Assembly: GCA_031835245.1 (NCBI GenBank)
Contig: JAVKOQ010000064.1
Coordinates: forward strand, 1 to 64,000
Length of the DNA: 64,000 nucleotides
Direction of reading: 5' to 3'
From: Balamuthia mandrillaris
Lineage: Eukaryota > Discosea > Longamoebia > Balamuthiidae
Shown: one piece after another, positions 33,931 through 48,239 of the stretch
Numbering within the stretch: position 1 is the first letter of the stretch
Layout of the letters: each line of letters starts with the position of its first letter
Position numbers and translations under genes: made by a program
Notes under the pieces: generated by a model
What the model was told of the DNA's origin: nothing
The model's input: the letters and a program-made list of their open reading frames with translations, nothing else
The model's database searches: none

Positions 33931-36410
33931 TTTTTAGCAACCTTGAACAAGCAAAAGAGTTATGGCCCTACTCGACACCGGCGCTTCCTCTTCCGTTGTG
34001 GATCCTTCCCTTGTGGAACAGTTTCACCTTAAAACAGCCCGCACTCAACAGGATGTGGTTCTGGGAGATGATTCCTCTGCCTCTGTGTCTGCTGTTGCCT
34101 TCTATGTTTCCTGTGGCATGTGGTACTCAGAAGTTCTTCCACAACTTCCTCATTCTCAAGCTCTCCGGTTCTACTCAAGTGATCTTTGGCCAAGACATCC
34201 TTGATAGGATAGGCATTGGTCTGTTTGGAATTCCAGTCCGCTTCCCTGGCCCTAAGCCTTCAGCGCCAGACGATAAGAACGTCGCTTCTTCTGATAAGTA
34301 TGTGGAGTCTCCTTTGCCTCCAGAACTTCAAAAGGCCATTGTAGACCACATCAAGGACCTTCTTGAAGAGAACAGCTGTATTCCTTAAGGTCCTTCCTGT
34401 TTGCTTCCAGAAGGGACAATCCGTTTGGATACCAGAGATCATCCTCCAATATTCAAACATCAGTATCCTATACCAGAAGTCTGGCATTCCTCCATCAACA
34501 AGCAGCTTGAAGAGTGGTATCGCCACAAGGTTATTGTGGATGCTCCCATGGACTCGCCCTGGAACTCGCCCATTCTTTGTGTTCCTAAGAAGGATGCTAA
34601 CGGCAATTGGACTTTAGCCCATACCTGCATTGATCCACGAGCTATCAACTCTATCATTGTGGATATCCACTTCCACATTCCTGGTATCCTTGCTGTCATA
34701 GAATACGTGCTTGGCTTCCGTATCGCCAGCTCGCTAGATTTAGTGTGGAGCTTCATGCAGCTTCTAATCTTTGCGCCTCACCAGATCAAGCTCACCTTCA
34801 TCTGGTGAGGGAGCCGCTACTGCTTTCATGGAGCTCCCTTTGGGATGAAGATCGTTCTGGCAGCTATGCAGTGTCTCCTTGCTGCTGTGCTTAAGGACCT
34901 CGTTGACTGTGTCGCACACTATATTGATGATTGTCTCGTCTTTACTCTGCCTTTATTAATGAGCATGTTGAAAAGCTTCGCTTGGTTCTATGTGCCATCA
35001 ACAACGCTAGTCTCCATCTCCACATCAAGAAGTGTCATTTTGGCTTCTCACGGTTCTATCTGGTTGGATACATTGTCTCCAGCGAGGGCTATGCTCCTGA
35101 TCTGGATAAGCTTTCAGCCTTCAACAGCCTTCCTGTGCCTACTACTGGCAAGCAGTTGCAGTCTTATCTGGGCTTTGTCAACTTTCTGCGCAGCTTTGTG
35201 CCTTTATATTCTCGCCTAACTGCTCCGTTGGATGCCCTTTGCAATGTTCCAGATGTTTGACCCTTTTGGAATAAGAACTGCAATGAAGCTATCAGTGCCC
35301 TTTGTCAAATCCTCAGTTCCCCTCCGGTTCTGAGCAAGCTGGACCCCAGTCTTCCCTTCCTTGTTGGTACTGATGCTTCTCAATACGGTGTTGGTGCTGT
35401 GCTTTATCAAGAGTCTGCTGATGGTGTTCTGCTGCTACTGCCAGTGCCTTCTATGGGGTCATATGCGATTTTGGCTTTCCCAAGATTGTACAGTCAGACA
35501 ACAGCTCCAAGTTCGTGAACGAGACCATGGCCACTATCAAGGCTATCTTTGGCTTCGACCACAGATTTATTGCTGCCTATCACCCGCGAGCCAATGGTGC
35601 TGCTGAGGCCCATGTCAAGCTTGCCAAGCCTGCCCTAATGAAGTTGGTTTCTTCTAATTGGAGTCACTGGTCCATCTTCCTTCCAGCTGCCCAATTTGCG
35701 ATCAATCAAAGGCTGACCTCCAGGCATAAATCGACTCCCTTTGAGCTCTTTCTTGGACGCCCTGTCAACCTTCCGAGTGATTTTTCCAACGTGGAATCCG
35801 ATTCCCTTCTTGAGGCTGACCGCCTTGCACAAATTGCCAAGTTGCATTCTGTTGTCTGGCCTGCTGCTTCTGATGCTACCGACCTCTACAACCAGATTGT
35901 GTCTGTGACGCATGACTCTTCTGTTTCCTTGGTTGAATTCAAGCCAGGCGACACCGTTATGCCTTGTCATTCTGCTGCCACCTCCAAGATGGATCCGAAG
36001 TATTTCGGCCCCTTCTCCTTCAAGCGCAGAACCAAGAGTGGTGCATATATACTAGTGGATGTTACTGGCAATGAGTTGAAAGATTGTATTCCTCCTTCTC
36101 TTCTTAAGCTAGTTCCTCCTCTCCCTTCTGGTTCCTCAATACCTCTACCCTCTACTCCAGTTCTTCCTAATAAGACCGACTTGGAATCTCAAGCTATTCC
36201 CGATGGTTCTGATGATAATTCTGAGTTCGATGATGACTCCTCCAAGTCCTATGAAGTTAGCAAGGTGCTAGACCACCGTGGACCTGTCAACCGCCAAGAA
36301 TACAAGGTCAGATGGAAAGGCTACTCTCCTAAGTACGACCTCTGGATTCCAGTCAAGAACTTCAATGATCTTCGACCTGTCAACGCCTACCTCATTTGAA
36401 AAGGGGGTGA
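33930..36410 (+). pseudogene. Damaged chromovirus gag-pol copy (family A), 5'-truncated with an internal deletion
   Basis: Aligns to 38527-41860 of the better copy downstream. It starts inside gag-pol at the protease (ALLDTGASSS), has frame errors near 34110 and a stop at 34386, and carries the same TGA (34806-34808) in the reverse transcriptase as its neighbour. It has YIDDCLVF (RT catalytic box). At about 35430 it jumps from the RNase H start straight into the integrase core, losing about 840 bases (equivalent to ~40013-40855). It ends with an intact chromodomain (YKVRWKGYSPKYDLWIP). It shares the LTR at 36411 with the next element. Confidence 0.85.
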
Positions 36411-36730
36411 TGTTGGAAAACTCCAATATAGTAGCTCTTCTCTTCTTTTTGCTGACTTCTCCTTCCTGCTATTGACCTGAGGAAACTTCTCATCTTCCCT
36501 TCTCCTTTTTTGATGTTTCCTTTTTTCTCTGTCTTCTGTTTTATGCTTTGCTCTTTTATGGATCTTTCTTCTAACTTAAATACTGCCTTTCCCTTGCTTC
36601 TTCTTCTTTTTCCTCTTGGGACAACTTACAACAAAACACAAGATACTTTACTATCACTTGTACTCTTCACTTTTAGTAAATTAAGTTCGGGTCTCGTACT
36701 TACTTTGTCTCCGCCATCATTCCCGTTCTT
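36411..36730 (+). repeat. LTR shared by two tandem family A elements
   Basis: Starts TGTTGGAAAACTCCAATA right after a polypurine tract (AAAAGGGGGTGA) that overlaps the pol stop codon. Strongly similar to 41861-42202, with the last ~150 bases nearly identical. It is the 3' LTR of the damaged copy and the 5' LTR of the fuller one. Confidence 0.85.
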
Positions 36731-36940
36731 CAACTCCCTCGTATAGCGCGCTCCTTGGCTTACTGCTAAGGTCACTTCGCTATTCGTTGCGTTTTTGGCG
36801 CTTGTTTCAAGCCCTTCCTTACTCAGAACTTATCTGAGACACACTGTGGACTCAGCTACCGTGATATTAACCCGGTGTATTATATCAACCTTTGCTTTCG
36901 TTAAAGGAGTTATATATTATTGTTGGTAAGCCTCTCTACA
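36731..36940 (+). other. Leader of family A element
   Basis: Untranslated leader between LTR and gag. No sequence after the LTR starts with the usual TGG of a tRNA 3'-end primer site, so the primer is not evident; self-priming, as in some fungal relatives, is possible. Confidence 0.4.
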
Positions 36941-39900
36941 ATGTCTAACTTTCCTTCTTCCAGTATACCCACTGAGAAGGAAGACGGTTCGCCAAGCTTT
37001 GGTGACATTGATGTTAACGAAAACAGTTCCGAAGCTGCTCTTGCCCGCCTGCTCAAGAGGAAAGCCGAGTTATCTCTCGCGATTGCGCAAGCAGCATTAT
37101 CATGGGACTCCAGTGGCGAAGAAGAGGATAAAAAACGTTTCGATGACTTATGCCGTCAGAAGAGCGAACTGATGGAGATGATCAATCAACTGACCGCGAT
37201 TTGCAAAGAAGAAAACGAGCCACCGTTCCAACTGCGCTCGAACCTGCCTTCGCAACTTCCGGTTAACACTCCGTCAACTCCTTACGTTTCTCCCAAGGGC
37301 GCTACCTCCGCAGGTGCTGCCGCGCCAAAGGTGGTGAAACCTCTGCCCGCCGCGTTCTCCTCCAAGCATTTCTCGCTTCGCTCTGCCACGGAAACTTCCG
37401 AGGCTGGCTCCTCGTCCGAGAGTGGTTACGCTGAACCCTCAGACAAGACAGGAAGCAAGGAAAAATATCCAAAGCTTCCCCAAAATCTTCCAACCTTCGA
37501 TCCAAAGACCAAAGGAAAAGATAATCCTCTTATCTTTTCAGAGCGCCTACACTTCGCCCTTAGCGGCACGTCTTACCCAGAAAACCTCTGGCATTATGCC
37601 TTGATTTCTCAGATCAAGGATCCGTTGGCTCAGCACTGGGCCATCCAGAACCTTTGTCACCCGGAATGGCCTTGGGATAGGCTCATAGCCACCTTCCACG
37701 ACCACTTTGGCAGCAGAAACCTGCAGAACGCGCTGCATACAGAGTTCTGTCACTTCTCCTTCAAAACCGGAGAGTCTGTTCGAGAATTCTCAGAGCGCTT
37801 CCAAGAGCTCATCGACCAGATGACCTGTCCGCCTCAACTCGAAGATATTCTTGCTGTTCTCAGGAACGCCCTTCCTGAAGAACTTGTCTCGGGATTTATT
37901 TCTTCTTGCATCGCCAACCCCCCTACTTCTCTGGCCGATGCCATCGGCATCGCCTTGGAACACGAATCCGCCTTGGAAGCCCGAAGCAAGAGAAAGCCCT
38001 CGAGACTTTCCCCTCCGAGCAGCTCGAACCACAACAAGGGGACCAAGAACGGCAAACCTTGGTGCTCTTTTCACCGTACGCACGGTCATTCGGACAAGGA
38101 CTGCCGAGTCCTCTCCAAGAAAAAGAGTGATGGATCCTCCTCCTCTTCCTCTTCTTCTACACCTGCTACCTCTTCTGGTGCTCCTCAAAGACCAGCTGGC
38201 GTCTGCTACAAGTGCGGTAAGGCGGGACATATGGCAAATCGTTGTCCTACTCGTGGCACTTCTGCTAAGCCTCCGGCTTCTTCGCTCAACAGCATGCAGT
38301 CCCCTGCGACTGGTGTTTCTCCGGCTCCTCCTTCTGGCACTGCAGCCTCCCCTTCTCCTTCTCCGGCTACTCCTTCTTTAAACAACATAGAAGAGAATCC
38401 CTTTCGGGAGTTTGAGCAAGCTGCAGCAGAGCTGTTCATGCTTGGTCTTGACGATCACGAAGCTCCTGCCTCCGATAACCCCTCTCCTGCTCCTGTTGCT
38501 GCTCCTATTATGGTTCCGGCAACCTTGAACAAGCAAAGAGTTATGGCCCTACTCGACACCGGCGCCTCCTCTTCCTTTGTGGATCCTTCCCTTGTGGAAC
38601 AGTTTCACCTCAAAACGACCCACACTCAACAGGATGTGGTTCTGGGAGATGATTCCTCTGCCTCTGTGTCTGCCGTTGCCTCCCACATTCGTGTGGCGTG
38701 TGGTACTCGGAAGTTCTTCCACAACTTCCTCGTTCTCAAGCTCTCTGGTTCTACTCAAGTGATCTTTGGCCGAGACATCCTTGATAGGATAGGCATTGGT
38801 CTGTTTGGAATTTCAGTCCGCTTCCCTGGCCCTAAGCCTTCAGCGCCAGACGATAAGAACGTCGCTTCTTCTGATAAGTACGTGGAGTCTCCTTTGCCTC
38901 CAGAACTTCAAAAGGCCATTGTAGACCGCATCAAGGACCTTCTTGAAGAGAACAGCCGTATTCCTCAAGGTCCTTCCTGTCCGCTTCCAGAAGGGACAAT
39001 CCGTTTGGATACCAGAGATCACCCTCCGATATTCAAACATCAGTATCCTATACCAGAAGTCTGGCATTCCTCCATCAACGAGCAGCTCGAAGAGTGGTAC
39101 CGCCACAAGGTTATTGTGGATGCTCCCATGGACTCGCCATGGAATTCGCCCATTCTTTGCGTCCCTAAGAAGGATGCTAACGGCAATTGGACTTCAGCCC
39201 GTACCTGCATTGATCCACGAGCTATCAACTCTATCATTGTGGATATCCACTTCCACATTCCTGGTATCCTTGCTGTCGTAGAGTACGTCCTTGGCTTCCG
39301 TATCGCCAGCTCGCTAGATTTAGTGTGGAGCTTCATGCAGCTTCTAATCTTTGCGCCTCACCAGATCAAGCTCACCTTCACCTGGTGAGGGCGCCGCTAC
39401 TGCTTTTGTGGAGCTCCCTTTGGGGTGAAGATCATTCCGGCCGCTATGCAGCGTCTCCTTGCTGCCATGCTTAAGGACCTCGCTGACTGCGCCGCACACT
39501 ATATTGACGATTGCCTCGTCTTTTCCCGCTCTGCCTCTATTGATGAGCACATTGAAAAGCTTCGCTTGGTTCTACGTGCCATCAACAACGCTAGTCTCCG
39601 TCTCTGTATCGAGAAGTGTCATTTTGGCTTCTCACGGCTCCATCTGGTTGGATACATTGTCTCCAGCAAGGGCTATGCTCCTGATCTGGATAAGCTTTCC
39701 GCCTTCAACAGCCTTCCCGTACCTACTACCAGCAAGCAACTTCAGTCTTATCTGGGCTTCGTCAACTTCTTGCGCAGCTTTGTGCCTTTATATTCTCGCC
39801 TAACGGCTCCGTTGGATGCCCTCCGCAACGTTCCAGATGTGCGACCCTTTTGGAACAAGAACTGCGATGAAGCTATCAGTGCCCTTCGCCGTATCCTCAG

Positions 39901-41860
39901 CTCTCCTCCGGTTCTGAGCAAGCCGGACCCCAGTCTTCCCTTCCTTGTTGGTACCGATGCTTCCCAATATGGCGTTGGTGCTGTGCTCTATCAAGAGTCT
40001 GCTGATGGTATTCGCCGTTATATTGCCTTTGCTAGCCGTGCCCTCAACTCTGCTCAACGCAACTATCCTGCCACGAAACGCGAGCTTCTTGCTGTGGTCT
40101 TTGCCCTCCACCAGTTCCGCTGTTGGCTGTGGGGTCGCCGCTTTACCTTGTTCACAGACCACAAGGCCTTGTCGTATCTCTTTACAGCCAAGCATTCTTC
40201 TTTCATGCTTAATCATTGGGCTTTCTTGCTGCTCCAGTTTGACTTCGACATCGTCCACCGGCCTGGCGTTCAGATGGTCTTGGAAGATGCGCTTTCCCGC
40301 CTCTACCCGCCCAACTTTTGGGAGGAAGATGGTCTGGCTCCGCCAGTAGTTCCAAACGAAGTCAAAACCTTGGCTCCGGTAAAGAAGCAACGCAACATTC
40401 CAAGAGTTCCTTCCTTGTCCGTGCTTGACGCCTCTCAGCACCCTCCAGTTGCTCCGTCAAGAGAACTCGTCCGTTACATCAAGCTGTTTTTGGACAAAAC
40501 GGCCCCTTCTTCCGTGGAAGAACAACAGGAGTTACTCTCCCGCCTCCATCTCGCTGGCCATGAAGGTGCTGCCAATCTCTTCAACAAGGTCTGGAACGAA
40601 GGTTTCTTCTGGCCTTCCCTTCGGGCTGATTGCTTTGCTACTACCCGTTCGTGTGATGCCTGCCTTTGTTTCAACGTTGCCAAGCATGGTTTTCATCCTC
40701 TGAAAACCATCTCCGCCACTTTTCCCTTCGAACACGTTGCCTTGGACCTGTTTGGCCCGCTCGCCACCGATGAATCTGGTTTCTGTTATGTTTTGGTGGT
40801 CACCAACATTGCCACCAGGTTTACCCTTCTCCGCCCTTTGGTTAACAGGACAGCGGCTGCTACCGCCAGTGCCTTCTATGGGGTCATATGCGATTTTGGC
40901 TTTCCCAAGATTGTACAGTCAGACAACGGCTCCGAGTTCGTCAATGAGACCATGGCTACTATCAAGGCTATCTCTGGCTTCGACCACAGATTTATTGCTG
41001 CCTATCACCCGCGAGCCAATGGTGCTGCTGAGGCCCACGTCAAGCTTGCCAAGTCCGCCCTAATGAAGCTGGTCTCTTCCGATTGGAGTCACTGGTCCAC
41101 CTTCCTTCCAGCTGCCCAATTTGCAATCAATCAAAGGCTGACCTCCAGGCATAAATCGACTCCCTTTGAGCTCTTTCTTGGACGCCCTGTCAACCTTCCG
41201 AGTGATTTTTCCAACGTGGAATCCAATCCCCTTCCTGAGGCTGACCGCCTTGCACAAATTGCCAAGTTGCATTCTGTTGTCTGGCCTGCTGCTTCTGATG
41301 CTACCGACCTCTACAACCAGATTGTGTCTGTGACGCATGACTCTTCTGTTTCCTTGGTTGAATTCAAGCCAGGCGACACCGTTATGCTTCGTCATTCTGC
41401 CGCCACCTCCAAGATGGATCCGAAGTATCTCGGCCCCTTCTCCGTCAAACGCAGAACCAAGAGTGGTGCATATATACTAGTGGATGTTACTGGCAACGAG
41501 TTGGAAGATCGTATTCCTCCTTCTCTTCTTAAGCTAGTTCCCCCTCTCCCTTCTGGTTCCTTGATACCCCTATCCTCTACTCCAGTTCTTCCTGATAAGA
41601 CCGATTTGGAATCTCAAGCCGACCCTGATGCTTCTGATGATGTTAATTCCGAGTCTGATGATGATAACGATGATGATTACTCCAAGTCCTACGAAGTTAG
41701 CAAGGTGCTAGACCACCGTGGACCTGCCAACCGCCGAGAATACAAGGTCAGATGGAAAGGCTACTCTCCTAAGTACGACCTCTGGATTCCAGTCAAGAAC
41801 TTTGATGATCTTCGACCTGTCAACGCCTACTGGAAGAAGCTTCGTTCAAAAAGGGGGTGA
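36941..41860 (+). CDS. Ty3/gypsy chromovirus gag-pol polyprotein (family A), one in-frame TGA
   Basis: From ATG 36941: gag with capsid-like domain (SFKTGESVREFSERFQELID), zinc knuckle CYKCGKAGHMANRC, protease (ALLDTGASSSFVD), reverse transcriptase (YIDDCLVF), RNase H (FLVGTDASQYGVGAVLYQ, then LFTDHKALSYL), integrase with HHCC zinc finger (HLAGHE ... CDAC) and catalytic D, D, E (ALDLFGPL, QSDNGSEF, NGAAEAHV), and a C-terminal chromodomain (EYKVRWKGYSPKYDLWIP). It is one continuous frame of about 1,640 codons except for TGA at 39386-39388 inside the reverse transcriptase. A gag-pol fusion without a frameshift is common in chromoviruses. The chromodomain directs integration to modified histones in known relatives. 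The stop codon overlaps the polypurine tract. Confidence 0.85.
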
Positions 41861-42202
41861 TGTTGGAAAACTCCAACATAATAGCCCTTCTTCTCTTCCT
41901 GTCGACCTCTCCCTCATGCCTGTCGACCTGAGGAAACCTCTCGGTGTCCAACTTCTCCTTTCTTGAACTTCTCCTTTCTTGTTGTTTTCTCTCTCTGCCC
42001 TTTTATGCTGATATTCTCTGTTCTTCTTTTTTGGATAATTGTTCTAGCTTAAATACTGCCTCTCCTTGCTTCTTCTTCTTTTTCCTCTCGGGACAACTTA
42101 CAACAAAACACAAGATACTTTACTATCACTTGTACTCTTCACTTTTAGTAAATTAAGTTCGGGTCTCGTACTTACTTTGTCTCCGCCATCATTCCCGTTC
42201 TT
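41861..42202 (+). repeat. 3' LTR of family A element
   Basis: Starts with the perfect hairpin TGTTGGAAAACTCCAACA after AAAAAGGGGGTGA. It ends near CATTCCCGTTCTT, where similarity to 36411-36730 stops. Indels in the middle make it 22 bases longer than its partner. Confidence 0.85.
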
Positions 42203-42219
42203 ATTTTACAACAGTTTAA

Positions 42220-45444
<3,225 letters not shown>

Positions 45445-45710
45445 TTAACCTAACTCTTGTCCAGCAAAGGGTATCCTTAAATCAAGGCCAATTCCCTGGC
45501 CTTATCCAATGCCCGCTCTGAAGTTCTGGGATCAACACTAGGTCGTGGTTCTGTACCAGCATCTGTTCCAGCTCTTCACCATCTGCCTGCTTTTAATCTT
45601 GCCACGTGAGACCAGCGAGCCAGTACTGTGACCTGACTCATTGCTCTCTGCTTTCTCTCCTCTCTTATGCTCTTGGGCAAAAATAAAAGAAAAGAAAAGA
45701 AGTCAAGTTT

Positions 45711-47858
45711 TTATGATGATGAAGAAGGGGAGAGCCATGGATAGGAATAGGAGTCTGATGTCCTTGCTGTTAACACCTATAAGCAATTTTAATATGAGCA
45801 AACAAATTAAAAAAAAACTAAGAAAACTAACCTTAAAAAAACAAAACAACTCTCTCGCAAACATAAAAACATAAACAAACCAAACCAAGCCAAATAAAAA
45901 GAAAGAAAGAACAAAGGTAAAGAGATGTACCTCAACGCCATCCTCAGTGACCAACATGGTGTGCTCGAACTGAGCAGAAAGCTTACCATCTCTTGTTGTG
46001 GCTGTCCAATCATCGGGCCAGAGGGTATCCTTCCATGTCCCTTCATTGATCATCGGCTCTATAGTGAATATGTGACCTGGTTTCATCACTCCCACTGCCT
46101 TATTCCCTGTTTTTATAAGAGGAAAAAAATTAGTTCAACTAAACAATGCAACAAACAAAATAGCTTTGGAAGAAACGCATACGAGCATAATGAGGCACAT
46201 TGGGAGCCGTGTGGAAGAGCCGACCAACACCATGCCCACAGTAGGTTCGCACCACCTGGAAGCCATACTTACTGGCCTGCTTCGTTATCGCTCCTCCAAT
46301 ATCTCGATAGAGACGACCAGGTTTTACTGGATTAAAAATATTAATAGGGAAAATAGGAATAATACAGAGAGAGAGAGAGAGAGAGGAACAGGAGAACAAA
46401 GAACGGATAGAGAACAAAGAATTTAAAGAAACGACAAACCCATCTTGATGGCTTCCTCGAGACATTCATAGGTTGCCTGAACAAGTCGCTTGGCCGTGTC
46501 ACTAACTTCTCCAACGAAATAAGTTTCGTTGATATCGCCATGAAAACCTTTATAATAAACTGTTACGTCTATGTTCACAATGTCACCGTTTTCCAGGGGT
46601 CTAGAATCAGGGATGCCGTGACAGATGGCCTCATTGATGGAACTAAGACAGGCCAAAAAAGGTGATAAGAAGAAGCGTAAAAAAACAAACAAACAAACAA
46701 ACAAACAAACAAACAAACAAACAAACAAACAAACAAACAAACAAACAAACAAACAAACAAACAAACAAACAAACAAACAAACAAACAAACAAACAAACAA
46801 ACAAACAAACAAACAAACAAACAAACAAACAAACAAACAAACAAACAAACAAACAAACAAACAAACAAACAAACAAACAAACGGAAATGGTGGGTGGCTT
46901 CGACGTGAAATCAGCCAACGTACGTGCAACATGACTTGGGAAAGCCTCGATAGTTGAGAGGACTCGGATAAGCACCCCTAGATATGATGTCCTCGTGGAT
47001 GGCTTTGTCAATTTCTTCTGTGGTAACGCCGGGCGCGACCATCTTTGCGGCGTTATCCAAAACTTCTCGTGCCATCTGGTTCAGAGCAAAATGAGCGATT
47101 GTAACAAGAAGCAGAAAAAGAAAGGTACACAAGGAAAGAAGCAATTCAGAAAGACTAATCATAGGTTCACTCATGGCGGATGTAACCCGCACGATAGAGA
47201 AACAAATAAGCATTTTTTCATCCCAACACGCCCAATTCAGATTCTCCGAAAGAAAGCAAGAAGAACTTAAAAAAAAAAGAAGAAGAACAATGACGAAAGT
47301 CAAACCCGGCACACTTCTCTCATGATCTCGATCTCCTCAGCGTTGTGAATGACGATGGCATTACCAGCACGTTGTCGTTCAGAGAGAGGTACGCCTAAAA
47401 TGGTTTTTGTTTGTTTGTTTATAAGTGCCACACAACGGAATGGGATCGGAAAGAGGTGAATACCAGTTTCAGCGTAGTCTGGTCGAGGTATTTCAGGAGG
47501 AACCGTTCTCATGGGAGTAACAGTGCCTGGTCGCAACTTGCCTGTAAACATGTAGCCAGCAAATCGTTCTGTTTTTATGCACACGTTGTGTAAAGGGTTA
47601 AATGCCAGCCAACGAAAAAAGCAAAAGAGAACGAAACACAACAGACAGCGTGCACCAACCATCCGAAACCGATTTGCTTGCCAAAGCAGCCAGTTGTTCA
47701 GCGACAACGTGCTTGGTTTTATGTGTTGCCCATGATTTCTTGAAGCACTCCTGGGAACAGAAGAAAGAAGGGGCCAACCCCTTTTGTCTGCAGGTAGGAC
47801 ACTGCAAGGTGGCTGGCTTATCGCAGCCCTCCGTGGCGCACACGTTCCCGGTCGACAT
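45711..47858 (-). CDS. MAP1: Methionine aminopeptidase type 1
   Basis: ATG 47858 opens an N-terminal zinc-finger exon with the Cys/His pattern [17 protein letters not shown] and [16 protein letters not shown], typical of eukaryotic MetAP1. The catalytic exons carry the metal ligands: Asp in VNIDVTVY, Asp in HGDINETY, His in [11 protein letters not shown], Glu in [10 protein letters not shown] and Glu in AQFEHTMLV, plus the substrate His in [10 protein letters not shown]. It ends [13 protein letters not shown], a Ser tail and TAA at 45711. It removes initiator methionine from nascent cytosolic proteins. About eight short introns; one contains a 49-unit CAAA repeat. Confidence 0.93.
46684..46881. 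repeat. (CAAA)n microsatellite, about 49 perfect units
   Basis: An uninterrupted tetranucleotide run inside a MetAP1 intron; transcribed as (GUUU)n. The flanking exons join KSCCTYV to NEAICHG. All reading frames through it are open, which is an artefact. Confidence 0.92.
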
Positions 47859-48124
47859 GTTTGTTGTTCCTTTTTTCTTCCTTTCTTCCCCTTTTTTTTG
47901 TTTTTTGGTTGGCCATTATAGTTTGTCGACACGCGTAAACCAGGACCCCTCATGGCGATCGATCGCAAAAAAGGCAGATCAGATTCGGAGAGAGGAGAGA
48001 GGAGAGGAGAGAGAGAGAAGAGAGGAGAGAGAGAGAGAGAAGAGAGGAGAGAGAGAGAGAGGCAGAGAGAAGAGAGGAGAGGGAGCGAGAGCGAGAGAGA
48101 AGAGAGGCAAGAGGGGAAGAGCGA

Positions 48125-48169
<45 letters not shown>

Positions 48170-48239
48170 GAGAAGGAGGAAAACAAAACCGTTCGGCAAA
48201 GGACCGATTTTAATGGAGAGAAAGGGATCAAAGCAACAA
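47859..48239. other. Intergenic region with GA-rich repeat
   Basis: Upstream of the MetAP1 start and downstream of the M16 gene. Bases 47984-48172 are GAGAGGA-type purine repeats. No gene. Confidence 0.7.

Noticed and set aside
36731-36760. tRNA primer-binding site directly after the family A LTR.
   Set aside because: The bases after the LTR do not start with TGG and I could not match a tRNA 3' end; left as undetermined.
39380-39392. TGA might encode tryptophan in this organism, explaining the in-frame TGA in the retrotransposon.
   Set aside because: TGA is the terminating codon of several host genes that end at the expected place (coiled-coil gene at 8528, M16 peptidase at 48240, orphan at 57998, nucleotidase-ligase at 63393).
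46575-46957. Repeat proteins from the CAAA tract (Val-Cys-Leu-Phe or Lys-Gln-Thr-Asn periodic frames).
   Set aside because: The tract is inside a well-supported MetAP1 intron.
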